DNA of 7,899 bases. Origin: Phycisphaeraceae bacterium (GTDB lineage Bacteria > Planctomycetota > Phycisphaerae > Phycisphaerales > Phycisphaeraceae). The stretch lies in contig PUNN01000124.1 in assembly GCA_003552605.1 (NCBI GenBank), positions 1 to 7,899 of the forward strand, read 5' to 3'. Under the pieces are notes generated by a model. The model was not told the DNA's origin, ran no database searches, and worked only from the letters and a program-made list of their open reading frames with translations. The position numbers and the translations under genes were made by a program. This document shows positions 1-7,700 of this stretch, piece after piece. Position 1 is the first letter of the stretch, and each line of letters opens with the position of its first letter.

Positions 1-729
1 CACTGGCTCGTGGCCACGCAGGGTGGCGATGGCCGTTTCCGCGTACACCGCCAGAATGCGCAGACCGGGCAACTGGAGCGTGATTTTCAGTCGCCTGTTT
101 ACCCGGGCGAGGCCGCCCTGGCCCTGGCGCGGATGCATGATGTCGATGAGGATGACCGCTGGCTTGGGGCGGCCCGCAGCGCGGTGGATTATCTGATGCA
201 GCATCGGGATGTGGCCGATGACCGCCCGCTGCCCGCCCACCGGATGCCCCACGATGTGGGCCAGGCGCTGGCACTTTGTGAGCTGTACCGCAAGACCGGA
301 CAGGAGGCCTACCGGGACCGGGCGGTGATGCTCGCCGGCGCGATGATGCGGACGCAGCAGCACAGCCCCATGGCCGTCGATCATGAAGGTGCGTTCGCCG
401 TGCCGCTTGCCCGCGAAGCAGCGCGGCGGGTGCGCGTGGTAGCGACCCTTGCGATGACCCTGCAAGCCCAGAGCGGGGGCCAGGATGATGCGGAACTGCG
501 CCAGGCCATCAACTCACTCGCCGCCTCGTCGATGGCGGGGTCTCGATTTGTCATGCGGCTTCAGTATCGGCCGGAACTGGCGATGTATTTCGCCCAGCCC
601 CGCCGGGTCCTCGGCGGCGTCCGCAACAGTTTCAACGCCACCGGGGTCCGCATCGACTACAACCAGCACGCCATTCTTGCCATGGTGGCCTTCGAACGCC
701 TCGCACGTCAGATGATTGAACAGCAGTGA
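1..729 (+). CDS. C-terminal part of an uncharacterised alpha-helical (toroid-like) protein, truncated by the window edge
   Basis: The reading frame is open from the first base (codons for His-Trp-Leu precede the GTG at 10), so this is most likely the 3' end of a longer gene; the GTG at 10 is not a convincing start. About 242 residues are visible, ending at TGA 727-729. They are rich in amphipathic helices with alternating Trp, Tyr, Gly and Ala-Leu motifs, for example YPGEAALALARM near the start, a DVGQALALCELYRKTG segment, and a final NSFNATGVRIDYNQHAI block before the last helix. Repeated helix-hairpin units of this kind resemble alpha/alpha-toroid folds (terpene-cyclase-like or glycan-processing enzymes), but I do not recognise a specific family and no catalytic motif is certain. 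No membrane segment is seen in this part. A likely terminator about 25 nt after the stop suggests it ends a transcription unit separate from the next gene. Confidence 0.8.
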   Translation, partial: HWLVATQGGDGRFRVHRQNAQTGQLERDFQSPVYPGEAALALARMHDVDEDDRWLGAARSAVDYLMQHRDVADDRPLPAHRMPHDVGQALALCELYRKTGQEAYRDRAVMLAGAMMRTQQHSPMAVDHEGAFAVPLAREAARRVRVVATLAMTLQAQSGGQDDAELRQAINSLAASSMAGSRFVMRLQYRPELAMYFAQPRRVLGGVRNSFNATGVRIDYNQHAILAMVAFERLARQMIEQQ

Positions 730-754
730 CGCTGTACCCGATCGGCCGGCCAAG

Positions 755-780
755 CGCACCCCGGTGCGGTTATTTCTTGT
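755..780 (+). terminator. Probable intrinsic (Rho-independent) terminator after the first gene
   Basis: CGCACC (755-760) is a perfect inverted repeat of GGTGCG (763-768). In RNA this would close as a 5-bp GC-rich stem with a four-base loop. It is followed directly by a T-rich stretch, TTATTTCTTGT (770-780). It lies 25 nt after the TGA of the upstream gene and before the next coding region. The stem is short and the T-run is interrupted by A, C and G, so strength is uncertain. Confidence 0.5.
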
Positions 781-875
781 CACGGGTTGCCGCGGACCAT
801 GCCGGGCGATACGTTAGCGCTTGAAGTTCAGGCGGCTCGCGACCGGCTCGCAGTCGCCCAGACACCGATTTTGCG

Positions 876-881
876 AAGGAG
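876..881 (+). promoter_or_regulatory. Ribosome binding site deciding the glycosidase start
   Basis: AAGGAG at 876-881 is a near-perfect Shine-Dalgarno core 4 nt before the ATG at 886. The alternative upstream in-frame starts (TTG 787, ATG 799) have no comparable purine-rich element in front of them, so this site favours the shorter 690-residue protein. Confidence 0.6.
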
Positions 882-885
882 CCGC

Positions 886-2958
886 ATGGCCACTCCCGTA
901 CAGGCAAAGCTGTCCAACATCACCGACCCAGCCCACCAGAATGCCGCCGCGCGGTATGAGGCCTTCCAGGCCGGGGGAGGTGGTTTCGTCGAGCGCCCCC
1001 GGGTGACCACCCGGCACTGCCAATGTGAGGCAGATGGTGAGGACCTCGCCATCACGTTCGAGCAGAGCGATGGACAAATCGAGTCCGAAGTGGGGGTGCT
1101 GGAGCTTCCAGCCAACTGGAAGCAATACGGCCGGCTCGAGGTGGTGGTGGAGCCAACTGAAGGCCCATTGACGCTTGAGTTGATCGTCATCGGGGCACGC
1201 AACCGCCTGCCGGTGCGGGCAGAGCTTACCCCAGGCCGTGAGCAGACCGTTGTCCTGGACCTGCGCGACCTGCCCTTGACCGCCGGCATTCGGGCGACCT
1301 ATGAGCCCGCGGCGGTACGGCTGGTGGGGCTGTGGGGTGGGGATGAGGTATTGACCGACTTCGAGCGGCAGCGCCGGCTCGGCCGCGGTGCTGCTGAGTT
1401 TCTCGAACCCGTACAGGCGCCCCCGGCAGGGCCGCGGCGAATCATCGTCCGCCGCCTCACCCTGCAACCTCTGGAAAGTGAGACACGGCCGTTCTGCGTC
1501 GACCGTTTCGGCCAGCGCGCCAGCACACGTTGGCCGGGCAAGGTCACCGATGAATCAGAGCTGGTCGCCTTCCGCGACAGCGAAAAACAAGACCTTGATG
1601 CCGCGAACGGTCCCACCGACCGGGATGCCTTCGGCGGCTGGACCGGGGGGCCGCGGTTCGAGGCGAGTGGTTTTTTCCGCATCGAGCAGGTTGATGGCGT
1701 CTGGTGGATGGTCGATCCGCTCGGTCATCCGTTCTACTCGATCGGCACCACGGGCGTGCGGACGCTGGATAACACCATCCCCGATGGCCGCGAGGAGCTT
1801 TACGAGCAGCTTCCCCCCCGCGAGGGGGCGGAGGCCGAGGCGTGGCTGGCGAAGGAATACCGCGGCGGTGGTGTGAGTTTCTACCGCTGGAATATCCTGA
1901 GAAAATACGGCTCGCGCGAAGCCTGGCGTGATCGTGTGTGCCTGCGCTTCGGCAAGTGGGGATTCAACACGATTGCCAACTGGTCTGAAGAGGTCATGCT
2001 CGATCAGCAGATGGTGCCGCACGCCCGCACCACCGCCTCGCGGGATGCGCGGTTCCCGCTGATCTCCAACGCCTTTGCGGATGTGTTCGACCCGCGCTGG
2101 ATGGAATGCCTGGATCAGAAGTTCACCGAGGAGGTGGCGCCACATCGCGACAATCCCTGGGTGATCGGCTTCTTCGTCGACAACGAGGGGCCGTGGCGGA
2201 ACCCGCGACTGTTGCAGGCCGAGCGCGACATGGCCGTGCGCTACCGCTGGCGATCGTATGTCCGCGAACAGAGCGGGGATGATCTCGCGGCGGCCTCACG
2301 GCTGCTCGGCCGTCGCATCGATGACTGGTCGGAGGTGGAGTCCATGGGGATGGAGGATGTGCCCAGCGAAGGCCCAGGGGCCGAGCTGATGGCCGGCTTC
2401 GAAGCGCTGTTTGCCGAGACGATGTTCAGCGGCATCCGGCAGATGCTTCAGCGCCATGCGCCGAACCACCTCTACCTCGGTTGTCGATTCGTGCGGCAGG
2501 CGCCGGCCAAGGCGATCGTCGCCGCGGCGGGCCGGTCGTTCGATGTGGTCAGTGTCAACTGCTACGACCTCTACCCACGGCCGGAGCAGTTCGGCCAGTG
2601 GCACCATGACAGTGGTGGCCGGCCGCTCATGCTCGGGGAGCACCATTTCCCCCTGCTGAGCCAGCGCCAGCTTCCGCCGCTCTACGCCGCGTTCACGGCC
2701 CAGGAGCGCCGACAGTACTACGTGCTGTTTCTCCGCCGCTGGCTGGACCAGCCGTACAGCATCGGCAGCCACTGGTTCCAGCATGCCGACCAGGCGGCCA
2801 CCGGCCGGGGCCAGGATGGCGAGAACCAGCTTGTCGGTTTCGTCGACATTACCGATCAGCCGCATGCCGAGCTTGTCGAAGCAGCCCGCGAAGTCACTGC
2901 GAACATGTACGAGTGGCACATGGCTTCGGCTGATGCGGCGGTGAGTTCCGGGCGATGA
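886..2958 (+). CDS. GH50-like glycoside hydrolase (beta-agarase family), no signal peptide seen
   Basis: Predicted 690-residue retaining glycosidase of the GH50/beta-agarase type, which in characterised members cleaves beta-1,4 links of agarose or its oligosaccharides; the actual substrate is not shown by the sequence. Residues about 30-190 look like a beta-sandwich carbohydrate-binding-type domain. The catalytic (beta/alpha)8 barrel starts near the WWMVDPLGHPFYSIGTTGVR block (about 273-292). The likely acid/base Glu is E434 in GFFVDNEGPW (codon 2185-2187). The likely nucleophile is E585 in LMLGEHHF (codon 2638-2640). The C-terminal SHWFQHADQ and DGENQLVGFVDITD blocks are also typical of the family. 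Length fits GH50. I chose the ATG at 886 because AAGGAG lies 4 nt upstream; TTG 787 would add 33 residues with no family-like features. Neither start gives a signal peptide, so an intracellular enzyme or an unrecognised export route is implied. The gene stands alone between a probable terminator and a promoter-like region. Confidence 0.85.
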   Translation: MATPVQAKLSNITDPAHQNAAARYEAFQAGGGGFVERPRVTTRHCQCEADGEDLAITFEQSDGQIESEVGVLELPANWKQYGRLEVVVEPTEGPLTLELIVIGARNRLPVRAELTPGREQTVVLDLRDLPLTAGIRATYEPAAVRLVGLWGGDEVLTDFERQRRLGRGAAEFLEPVQAPPAGPRRIIVRRLTLQPLESETRPFCVDRFGQRASTRWPGKVTDESELVAFRDSEKQDLDAANGPTDRDAFGGWTGGPRFEASGFFRIEQVDGVWWMVDPLGHPFYSIGTTGVRTLDNTIPDGREELYEQLPPREGAEAEAWLAKEYRGGGVSFYRWNILRKYGSREAWRDRVCLRFGKWGFNTIANWSEEVMLDQQMVPHARTTASRDARFPLISNAFADVFDPRWMECLDQKFTEEVAPHRDNPWVIGFFVDNEGPWRNPRLLQAERDMAVRYRWRSYVREQSGDDLAAASRLLGRRIDDWSEVESMGMEDVPSEGPGAELMAGFEALFAETMFSGIRQMLQRHAPNHLYLGCRFVRQAPAKAIVAAAGRSFDVVSVNCYDLYPRPEQFGQWHHDSGGRPLMLGEHHFPLLSQRQLPPLYAAFTAQERRQYYVLFLRRWLDQPYSIGSHWFQHADQAATGRGQDGENQLVGFVDITDQPHAELVEAAREVTANMYEWHMASADAAVSSGR

Positions 2959-3100
2959 AGTGTCAGGTGATGGATTGATGTTCAGATCGCCATGTGTGCT
3001 GAGCGGCGAGGGTCGCATTGCCGGGTCATGCTTTCCTACCGTAAGGTCCTGAATTGGGGCCCGAAGCGTCGAAGGTGCAGGCCCGGCGCTGAGCAGTGCA

Positions 3101-3106
3101 TATAAT
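3101..3106 (+). promoter_or_regulatory. Perfect -10 hexamer (TATAAT) just upstream of the 3115 gene
   Basis: TATAAT at 3101-3106 matches the sigma70 -10 consensus exactly in an otherwise GC-rich setting. No good -35 is seen at 16-18 bp upstream (region about 3077-3084 reads GCAGGCCC). A TG pair sits at 3097-3098, one base further away than in a canonical extended -10. Transcription starting 6-9 bases downstream would begin at or next to the ATG at 3115, giving a leaderless message. Confidence 0.5.
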
Positions 3107-3114
3107 CGGCGACG

Positions 3115-3807
3115 ATGGGCAAAGAAACACGCGCCAATCTCATTTTCATCCTTGTATTGATCCCGCTGCTTGCACCCGGGGCCATTGCACTGGTGCGAAA
3201 GTCGATGGAAACCGGCACCGCGCCCTTGGCGGCCCCGCCGATTACCCGCACGGAATATGCCTATGTCGATCCATGGGACCGGCCCACCGCGCGGGAACGG
3301 GTGGTGCCGCCGAAGACGATGAGATTCCTGCAAGCACAGGCTGAGAAGCGGTTTACTCCCGGCAACGATGCCGAGGTGCAGCAGTTCGAAGCGGTGGTCA
3401 GCAGTCGAAGGACTTTTGAAGTCGTCGCTGCCTCTCGAACTTCGGAGGGGGCTGTCCGGATCGCGGTGGCGGCGTGGAACCCGGCATTGACCGAAGCGGC
3501 CGCCGCGGCAAAGTGGCAGCTCGACGGCCAATCGCTTGACTACCGCGGCTTCGAGGCCGTCGATCTACCGGAACCGGTCCGGCAGGAACTCGTCCAACTG
3601 AGCTTCGTGCGGCCACCGAAGACGCTCGGCTGGTATGACCTGGTACTCGAGCCGGACGCCGGGGAAAAGGCGACATCGGGCAACGGGGATCGGGGTCGGT
3701 ACGCGGCCGCTGACCAGTGGGTGGTGCGCGTCAACTTCCACGATGGGGACAAGCAGGTCGAAGATGCATGTGTGGTGCTGCTGCCTGAGCCGCTTGCCGA
3801 CAGGTAG
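3115..3807 (+). CDS. Single-pass membrane-anchored protein of unknown function
   Basis: A 230-residue protein I do not recognise. The N-terminus has a short charged stretch (MGKETRAN) and a hydrophobic segment at about residues 9-26 (LIFILVLIPLLAPGAIAL) followed by RK. This fits a signal anchor with a short cytoplasmic tail and about 200 residues outside the membrane, though a cleaved signal peptide is also possible. The soluble part has a Pro-rich linker (about 38-65), a helical QAQAEKRF region, and then alternating hydrophobic stretches suggesting a beta-rich domain. There are no heme-binding CxxCH motifs and a single Cys near the C-terminus, so it is not an obvious electron carrier. The start is supported by the anchor beginning right after the ATG and by TATAAT 8 nt upstream; no Shine-Dalgarno sequence precedes it. 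It lies 245 bp upstream of actA on the same strand; a role linked to the respiratory complex is possible but unsupported. Confidence 0.75.
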   Translation: MGKETRANLIFILVLIPLLAPGAIALVRKSMETGTAPLAAPPITRTEYAYVDPWDRPTARERVVPPKTMRFLQAQAEKRFTPGNDAEVQQFEAVVSSRRTFEVVAASRTSEGAVRIAVAAWNPALTEAAAAAKWQLDGQSLDYRGFEAVDLPEPVRQELVQLSFVRPPKTLGWYDLVLEPDAGEKATSGNGDRGRYAAADQWVVRVNFHDGDKQVEDACVVLLPEPLADR

Positions 3808-3875
3808 TTCGCCGGCCGGCGGGTGGCCGGTCGTGATGTGCAGCGCGGGATGGCAGTATCATATCATCAGGTCCA

Positions 3876-3947
3876 GTTATCATGGATATGGTTGTCGCGG
3901 CGCGAGTTATGATGGATTTGCCTTCGCCGCCAAGGGCATTATCATGG
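3876..3947 (+). repeat. Three imperfect direct repeats of TTATSATGG upstream of actA
   Basis: GTTATCATGGATATG (3876-3890) and GTTATGATGGATTTG (3906-3920) match at 13 of 15 positions with a 30-bp period. A shorter third copy, ATTATCATGG (3938-3947), follows at a 32-bp period. Two further TATCAT hexamers overlap at 3857-3867. The spacing is close to three helical turns, and the copies are AT-rich islands in GC-rich DNA. They could be operator sites for a regulator of the act operon, or a series of -10-like elements. Function is inferred from position only. Confidence 0.45.
3918..3945 (+). promoter_or_regulatory. Candidate sigma70-type promoter for the act operon
   Basis: TTGCCT (3918-3923, four of six matches to TTGACA) and TATCAT (3940-3945, five of six matches to TATAAT) are separated by 16 bp. 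This would start transcription about 100 nt before the proposed actA start. The -10 lies inside the third copy of the upstream repeat, so a repeat-binding regulator could act on it directly. A GC-rich inverted repeat without a T-run (CCGGCC 3812-3817 with GGCCGG 3825-3830) lies upstream, just after the preceding stop codon. Confidence 0.35.
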
Positions 3948-4038
3948 TGCCACTTGATCGGGACGGGCCGTCATTCGTGTCGACGGCTCGAACGCCCCGG
4001 CGCCGCCCGCATGGGCTCGCGGTTCAAGGTACACAGAT

Positions 4039-4043
4039 AAGGG
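4039..4043 (+). promoter_or_regulatory. Ribosome binding site supporting an ATT start for actA
   Basis: AAGGG at 4039-4043 overlaps the in-frame TAA stop (4038-4040) that bounds the actA frame. It lies 9 nt before the ATT at 4053. No comparable purine-rich site precedes the TTG at 4113, where the upstream bases are pyrimidine- and GC-rich. Confidence 0.45.
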
Positions 4044-4052
4044 CAACGAACC

Positions 4053-4751
4053 ATTCCGCAGCAAGATGCCAAGTTCGTCTTCCCGCGCTGGGCGAATTAC
4101 CTGCTGCCGGCGTTGATCCTCGGTGGGATCGGCGCGGCGACGTACCTGCCGGTGCTGCTTGTGCTCGGGTTTTCGCCGCGCACGACCGACATCGGTTATC
4201 AGCCCGAGCAGCCGGTCGAGTTCAGCCACGCCGTTCACGTGGGTGAGCAGGGCATGGATTGCCGGTACTGTCACACGACAGTCGAGGACAGTTCCTTCGC
4301 CGCCATCCCGCCGACGCAGACGTGCACCAATTGCCATGCCCCCGAGGGTGAAGGGCCGGGCATTCACCAGGCGAGCGCCAAACTCGAGCCAGTGCATGAA
4401 AGTGCGCGCACGGGTGAACCCATCGACTGGGTCAAGGTGCATGACATGGCCGGCTATGCTTACTTCGATCACGCAGCGCACGTGAACAAGGGCATCGGCT
4501 GCGTGACCTGCCACGGCCGCGTGGACCAGATGGAAGAGGTTTACCAGGCCGAGACAATGAGCATGGCCTGGTGCATCGACTGCCATAGAGAACCGGAGCA
4601 GCACCTTCGTCCGCTCGACAAGGTCACCGACATGACCTGGTCGCCGGAGGATCACGGCATGACCCAGGAGGAACTTGGGCGTGAGCTGAAGGAGCTGTAC
4701 AACATTCACGATGTCGAATACATGACGAACTGCTCGACGTGTCACCGCTGA
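4053..4751 (+). CDS. actA: Alternative complex III subunit ActA, membrane-anchored pentaheme cytochrome c
   Basis: Pentaheme c-type cytochrome subunit of ACIII, which passes electrons from quinol oxidation to a periplasmic acceptor or terminal oxidase. Five CxxCH heme-binding motifs are visible: CRYCH, CTNCH, CVTCH, CIDCH and CSTCH, the last at the extreme C-terminus. EFSHAVH and YFDHAAH segments supply likely distal His ligands, as in class III cytochromes. An N-terminal hydrophobic helix (about residues 13-40, from WANYLLPALILGG to VLLVLGF) anchors it in the membrane with the hemes outside. The only conventional start, TTG 4113, would cut into this helix. The frame stays open back to a TAA at 4038-4040, and the stretch between encodes a family-like N-terminus (KFVFPRWANYLLP), so I place the start at ATT 4053 behind an AAGGG site, giving 232 residues. 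The product is firm; the start is less so. It overlaps actB by 13 nt, consistent with one operon. Confidence 0.88.
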   Translation: MPQQDAKFVFPRWANYLLPALILGGIGAATYLPVLLVLGFSPRTTDIGYQPEQPVEFSHAVHVGEQGMDCRYCHTTVEDSSFAAIPPTQTCTNCHAPEGEGPGIHQASAKLEPVHESARTGEPIDWVKVHDMAGYAYFDHAAHVNKGIGCVTCHGRVDQMEEVYQAETMSMAWCIDCHREPEQHLRPLDKVTDMTWSPEDHGMTQEELGRELKELYNIHDVEYMTNCSTCHR

Positions 4752-7700
4752 ACGAAAACCTGAAGGGCCGCGAGTACTGGCGCAGCCTCGAGCACCTGGC
4801 CGAAACGCCTGAGGTCCAGGACCGGATTGCGCGCGAGTTTTCGGGCTACGATCCCGATGCGGCCATGAACGTGTCCCGGCGCTCGTTCATGAAGATCATG
4901 GGCGCATCGATGGCGCTGGCGGGGTTGACGCTCTCCGGCTGTCGGCGCTGGCCGCGGCGGCAGATCCGGCCGTTCGCCTCGCGGCCCGAGGGCTACGTGC
5001 CGGGCGAGCCGATCCATTACGCCACGATGATGCCGGTGGCGGGTGCTGCCACCGGCCTGCTTGTCACGGCTTACGATGGCCGGCCGATCAAGATCGAAAA
5101 TAACAGCCTGCATCCCTACCCGGGCGGCAGCAGCGTGTTCGCCCAGGCGTCGGTGCTGGAACTTTACGATCCCGACCGCAGCCGCCGGCACCTTCGCCGC
5201 AGTCGGCGTAACGCTGCGATGCAGCCCCAGCGGCCGGAAGCCTTCGAACGCGCCTTACGCGAAGCGCTCGAGGAGCATGAGGCCGATCAGGGCGCCGGCC
5301 TGGCCTTCCTGGCCGAGGCCGATGACAGCCCATCGGTCGAGCGACTGCGTGAGAAAGTCTTCGAGCGCTTCGGCGATGCCGCGTGGTATACATGGGAACC
5401 GGTCGGCCGGGAGAATGAAATCGAGGGGACCGAGCGTGCCTTCGGTGAACCGTTGCGGCCGATCTATCGGCTCGATGAAGCCGACTGCATCGTCTGCTTC
5501 GAGGCTGATCCGCTCGGATTGCACGCGACCGCCCCGCGCAATGCCAGCGAATGGGCCCGCGGCCGCCGCGCCGCCGATGAAGGTCGGATGAACCGTCTTT
5601 GGAGTGTGGAGGCCCGCTTCACCCTGACCGGCTCGACCGCCGATCACCGGCTGCCTGTCAAGCCATCCCGCATCCCCGTGCTGATCGAACACCTCGCGGC
5701 GGTGCTGGGCGTTGAAGAAGCGCAGCAGCAGGAACTTGATGAGCGCGAAACACCTTTCATGGAGCAACTGGCCGCGGACCTTGGCGATGAGTCCCGGCGC
5801 GGCCGTTGCCTGGTGATGGCAGGAAGCGAGCAGGACTCTGACATCCATGCGATGGCATGGGCCATCAACGATCACCTGGATAACCCTGGACACACCGTCC
5901 GGTTCACCCACGAGCCGCAGGCCGGTGATGAGCAGAAGCGGCACAACGGGGCGAAGGGACTGAAGGCACTCACCGAGCGGATGGATGCGGGTGAGATCAA
6001 GACCCTGGTCATGCTCGGCGGCAATCCCGCGTTCGATGCCCCGGCCGACCTCGAGTTCGAAAGCAAGCTGGCGCAGGTCGAGCGGAGCATTCATCTTTCA
6101 CTCGACATCAATGAGACTTCGCTGGCCTCGACATGGCACGTGCCGCGTGCCCATGCCCTCGAATGCTGGCACGATGGCCGAGCCTGGGATGGCACGCTCT
6201 GTGTGCAGCAGCCGCTGATCGAGCCGCTGTACGGTGGACGAAGTGTGCTGCAGGTGCTGGCGATGTGTGCCGGCATCACGCCCGATGGCTACGCCATTGT
6301 GCGCCAGACGGTGAGCGAGATGCTCGATGGCCCGTTCGAGCGGCGCTGGCGCCGCTTGCTCCACCGCGGCAGCGAACCTGGAAGCGGCCGGGACTTTGTC
6401 GAAGTTTCAACGCCAGGGTGGCCCGGGCAGGGGCAGGAGGGCACTGGGCGCAGATCGACTGAAGATGAAATCGAGGTCGTTCTGACCGCCGATTACTCGA
6501 TGCTGGATGGCCGCCATGCGAACAACGGCTGGTTGCAGGAATTGCCCGATCCGTTGACCAAGATGGTCTGGGACAACGCCCTGATGATCGGTCAGGCGGA
6601 TGCCGAGCGGATGGGGCTGAGCAACGGGCAGATGGTGCGGCTGCATGGAGGCCACCTCGGCGAGGATGGATTCGAGGTGGCGGTGTGGATCATGGCCGGG
6701 CTCGCTTCGGGCACGGCGGTATTGCCACTGGGCTATGGCCGCCGTGCTTCGGGCAACGTGGGCACCGAGGTGGGGTTCGACAGCTATCGTCTTCGCACGG
6801 TGGATGCGATGACCCACGTGACGGGGCTGACACTCGAGCCGCTCGATGAACGCTACACGCTGGCGAGCACGCAGGACCATCACCTGCTCGATGATGTGGG
6901 CCAGTGGGGCATGGAGACGCGAACGGGCAAGCCCGGCGGCTCCGGCTACATCATTCGCGAAGGCACCTTCGAGCAATACCGGGATGACCCGAAGCTCTTC
7001 CACCGCAACGAGAAGGGCGATCTCTCGCTTCAGCTTTTCCCGCCGATTTCAGACAGGATCCGCCATCCCCACGCCTGGGGCATGGCGATCGACATGAACT
7101 CCTGCACCGGGTGCAGCGCGTGCGTCATCGCCTGCCAGGCGGAGAACAACGTGCCTATTGTCGGCAAGGATGAGGTGGCCAACAGCCGCGAGATGCACTG
7201 GCTGCGCATCGACCGCTACTTCAAGAACACGGTCGACCTTGCCAGCCCGGATGTCGTGTATCAGCCGATGACGTGCCTGCACTGCGAGAACGCCCCCTGT
7301 GAGCAGGTCTGCCCGGTGGCGGCGACGGTGCATGACACCGAGGGGCTGAACGTGATGATCTACAACCGCTGCATCGGCACGCGGTACTGCTCGAACAACT
7401 GCCCGTACAAGGTGCGGCGTTTCAACTATCACGAATACGTGGCCGTGGACCCGCGGGGCAGGGCGCGGCCGTGGATCGGCATGCCCGACACGCAGAGCCG
7501 CGAGGAAATCGACCAGATCAAGCAGATGGTCTACAACCCCGAGGTGACCGTCCGCATGCGCGGCGTGATGGAGAAATGCACGTTCTGCATCCAGCGCATC
7601 GCCACAGCGAAAAGCCGTGCCGGTGTCGAGCACGCCCGGGGCAAGCGGGCGGATGAAATCCTTGAAGACGGTGAGGTGGTCACCGCCTGCCAGGGCGCCT

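Noticed and set aside
2296..3531. Long minus-strand open frame of 411 codons spanning the glycosidase end, the intergenic gap and the start of the 3115 gene
   Set aside because: It runs opposite two well-supported genes, its translation is rich in Arg, His and Pro with no recognisable motif, and long antisense frames are expected in GC-rich DNA with GC-biased third positions.
3810..3831. GC-rich inverted repeat just after the stop of the 3115 gene (CCGGCC with GGCCGG)
   Set aside because: There is no T-run after it, and short CCGG-rich palindromes are frequent by chance at this GC content, so I do not call an intrinsic terminator.
3882..4040. Small open frame of 52 codons (ATG 3882 to TAA 4038-4040) just upstream of and in frame with actA
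   Set aside because: Its codons cover the repeats and candidate promoter, the peptide shows no domain or membrane segment, and the upstream purine signal is weak. A leader peptide cannot be excluded but has no positive support.
5255..6094. Minus-strand open frame of 279 codons inside actB
   Set aside because: It is fully contained in a clear actB coding region; it is a mirror of actB codon bias and has no ribosome binding site or family signature.
7371..7407. Apparent missing cysteine ligand in the third Fe-S motif of ActB (Thr881 in CIGTRYCSNNC)
   Set aside because: This substitution is the normal state in ActB proteins and matches the [3Fe-4S] cluster of the complex; it is not a defect.
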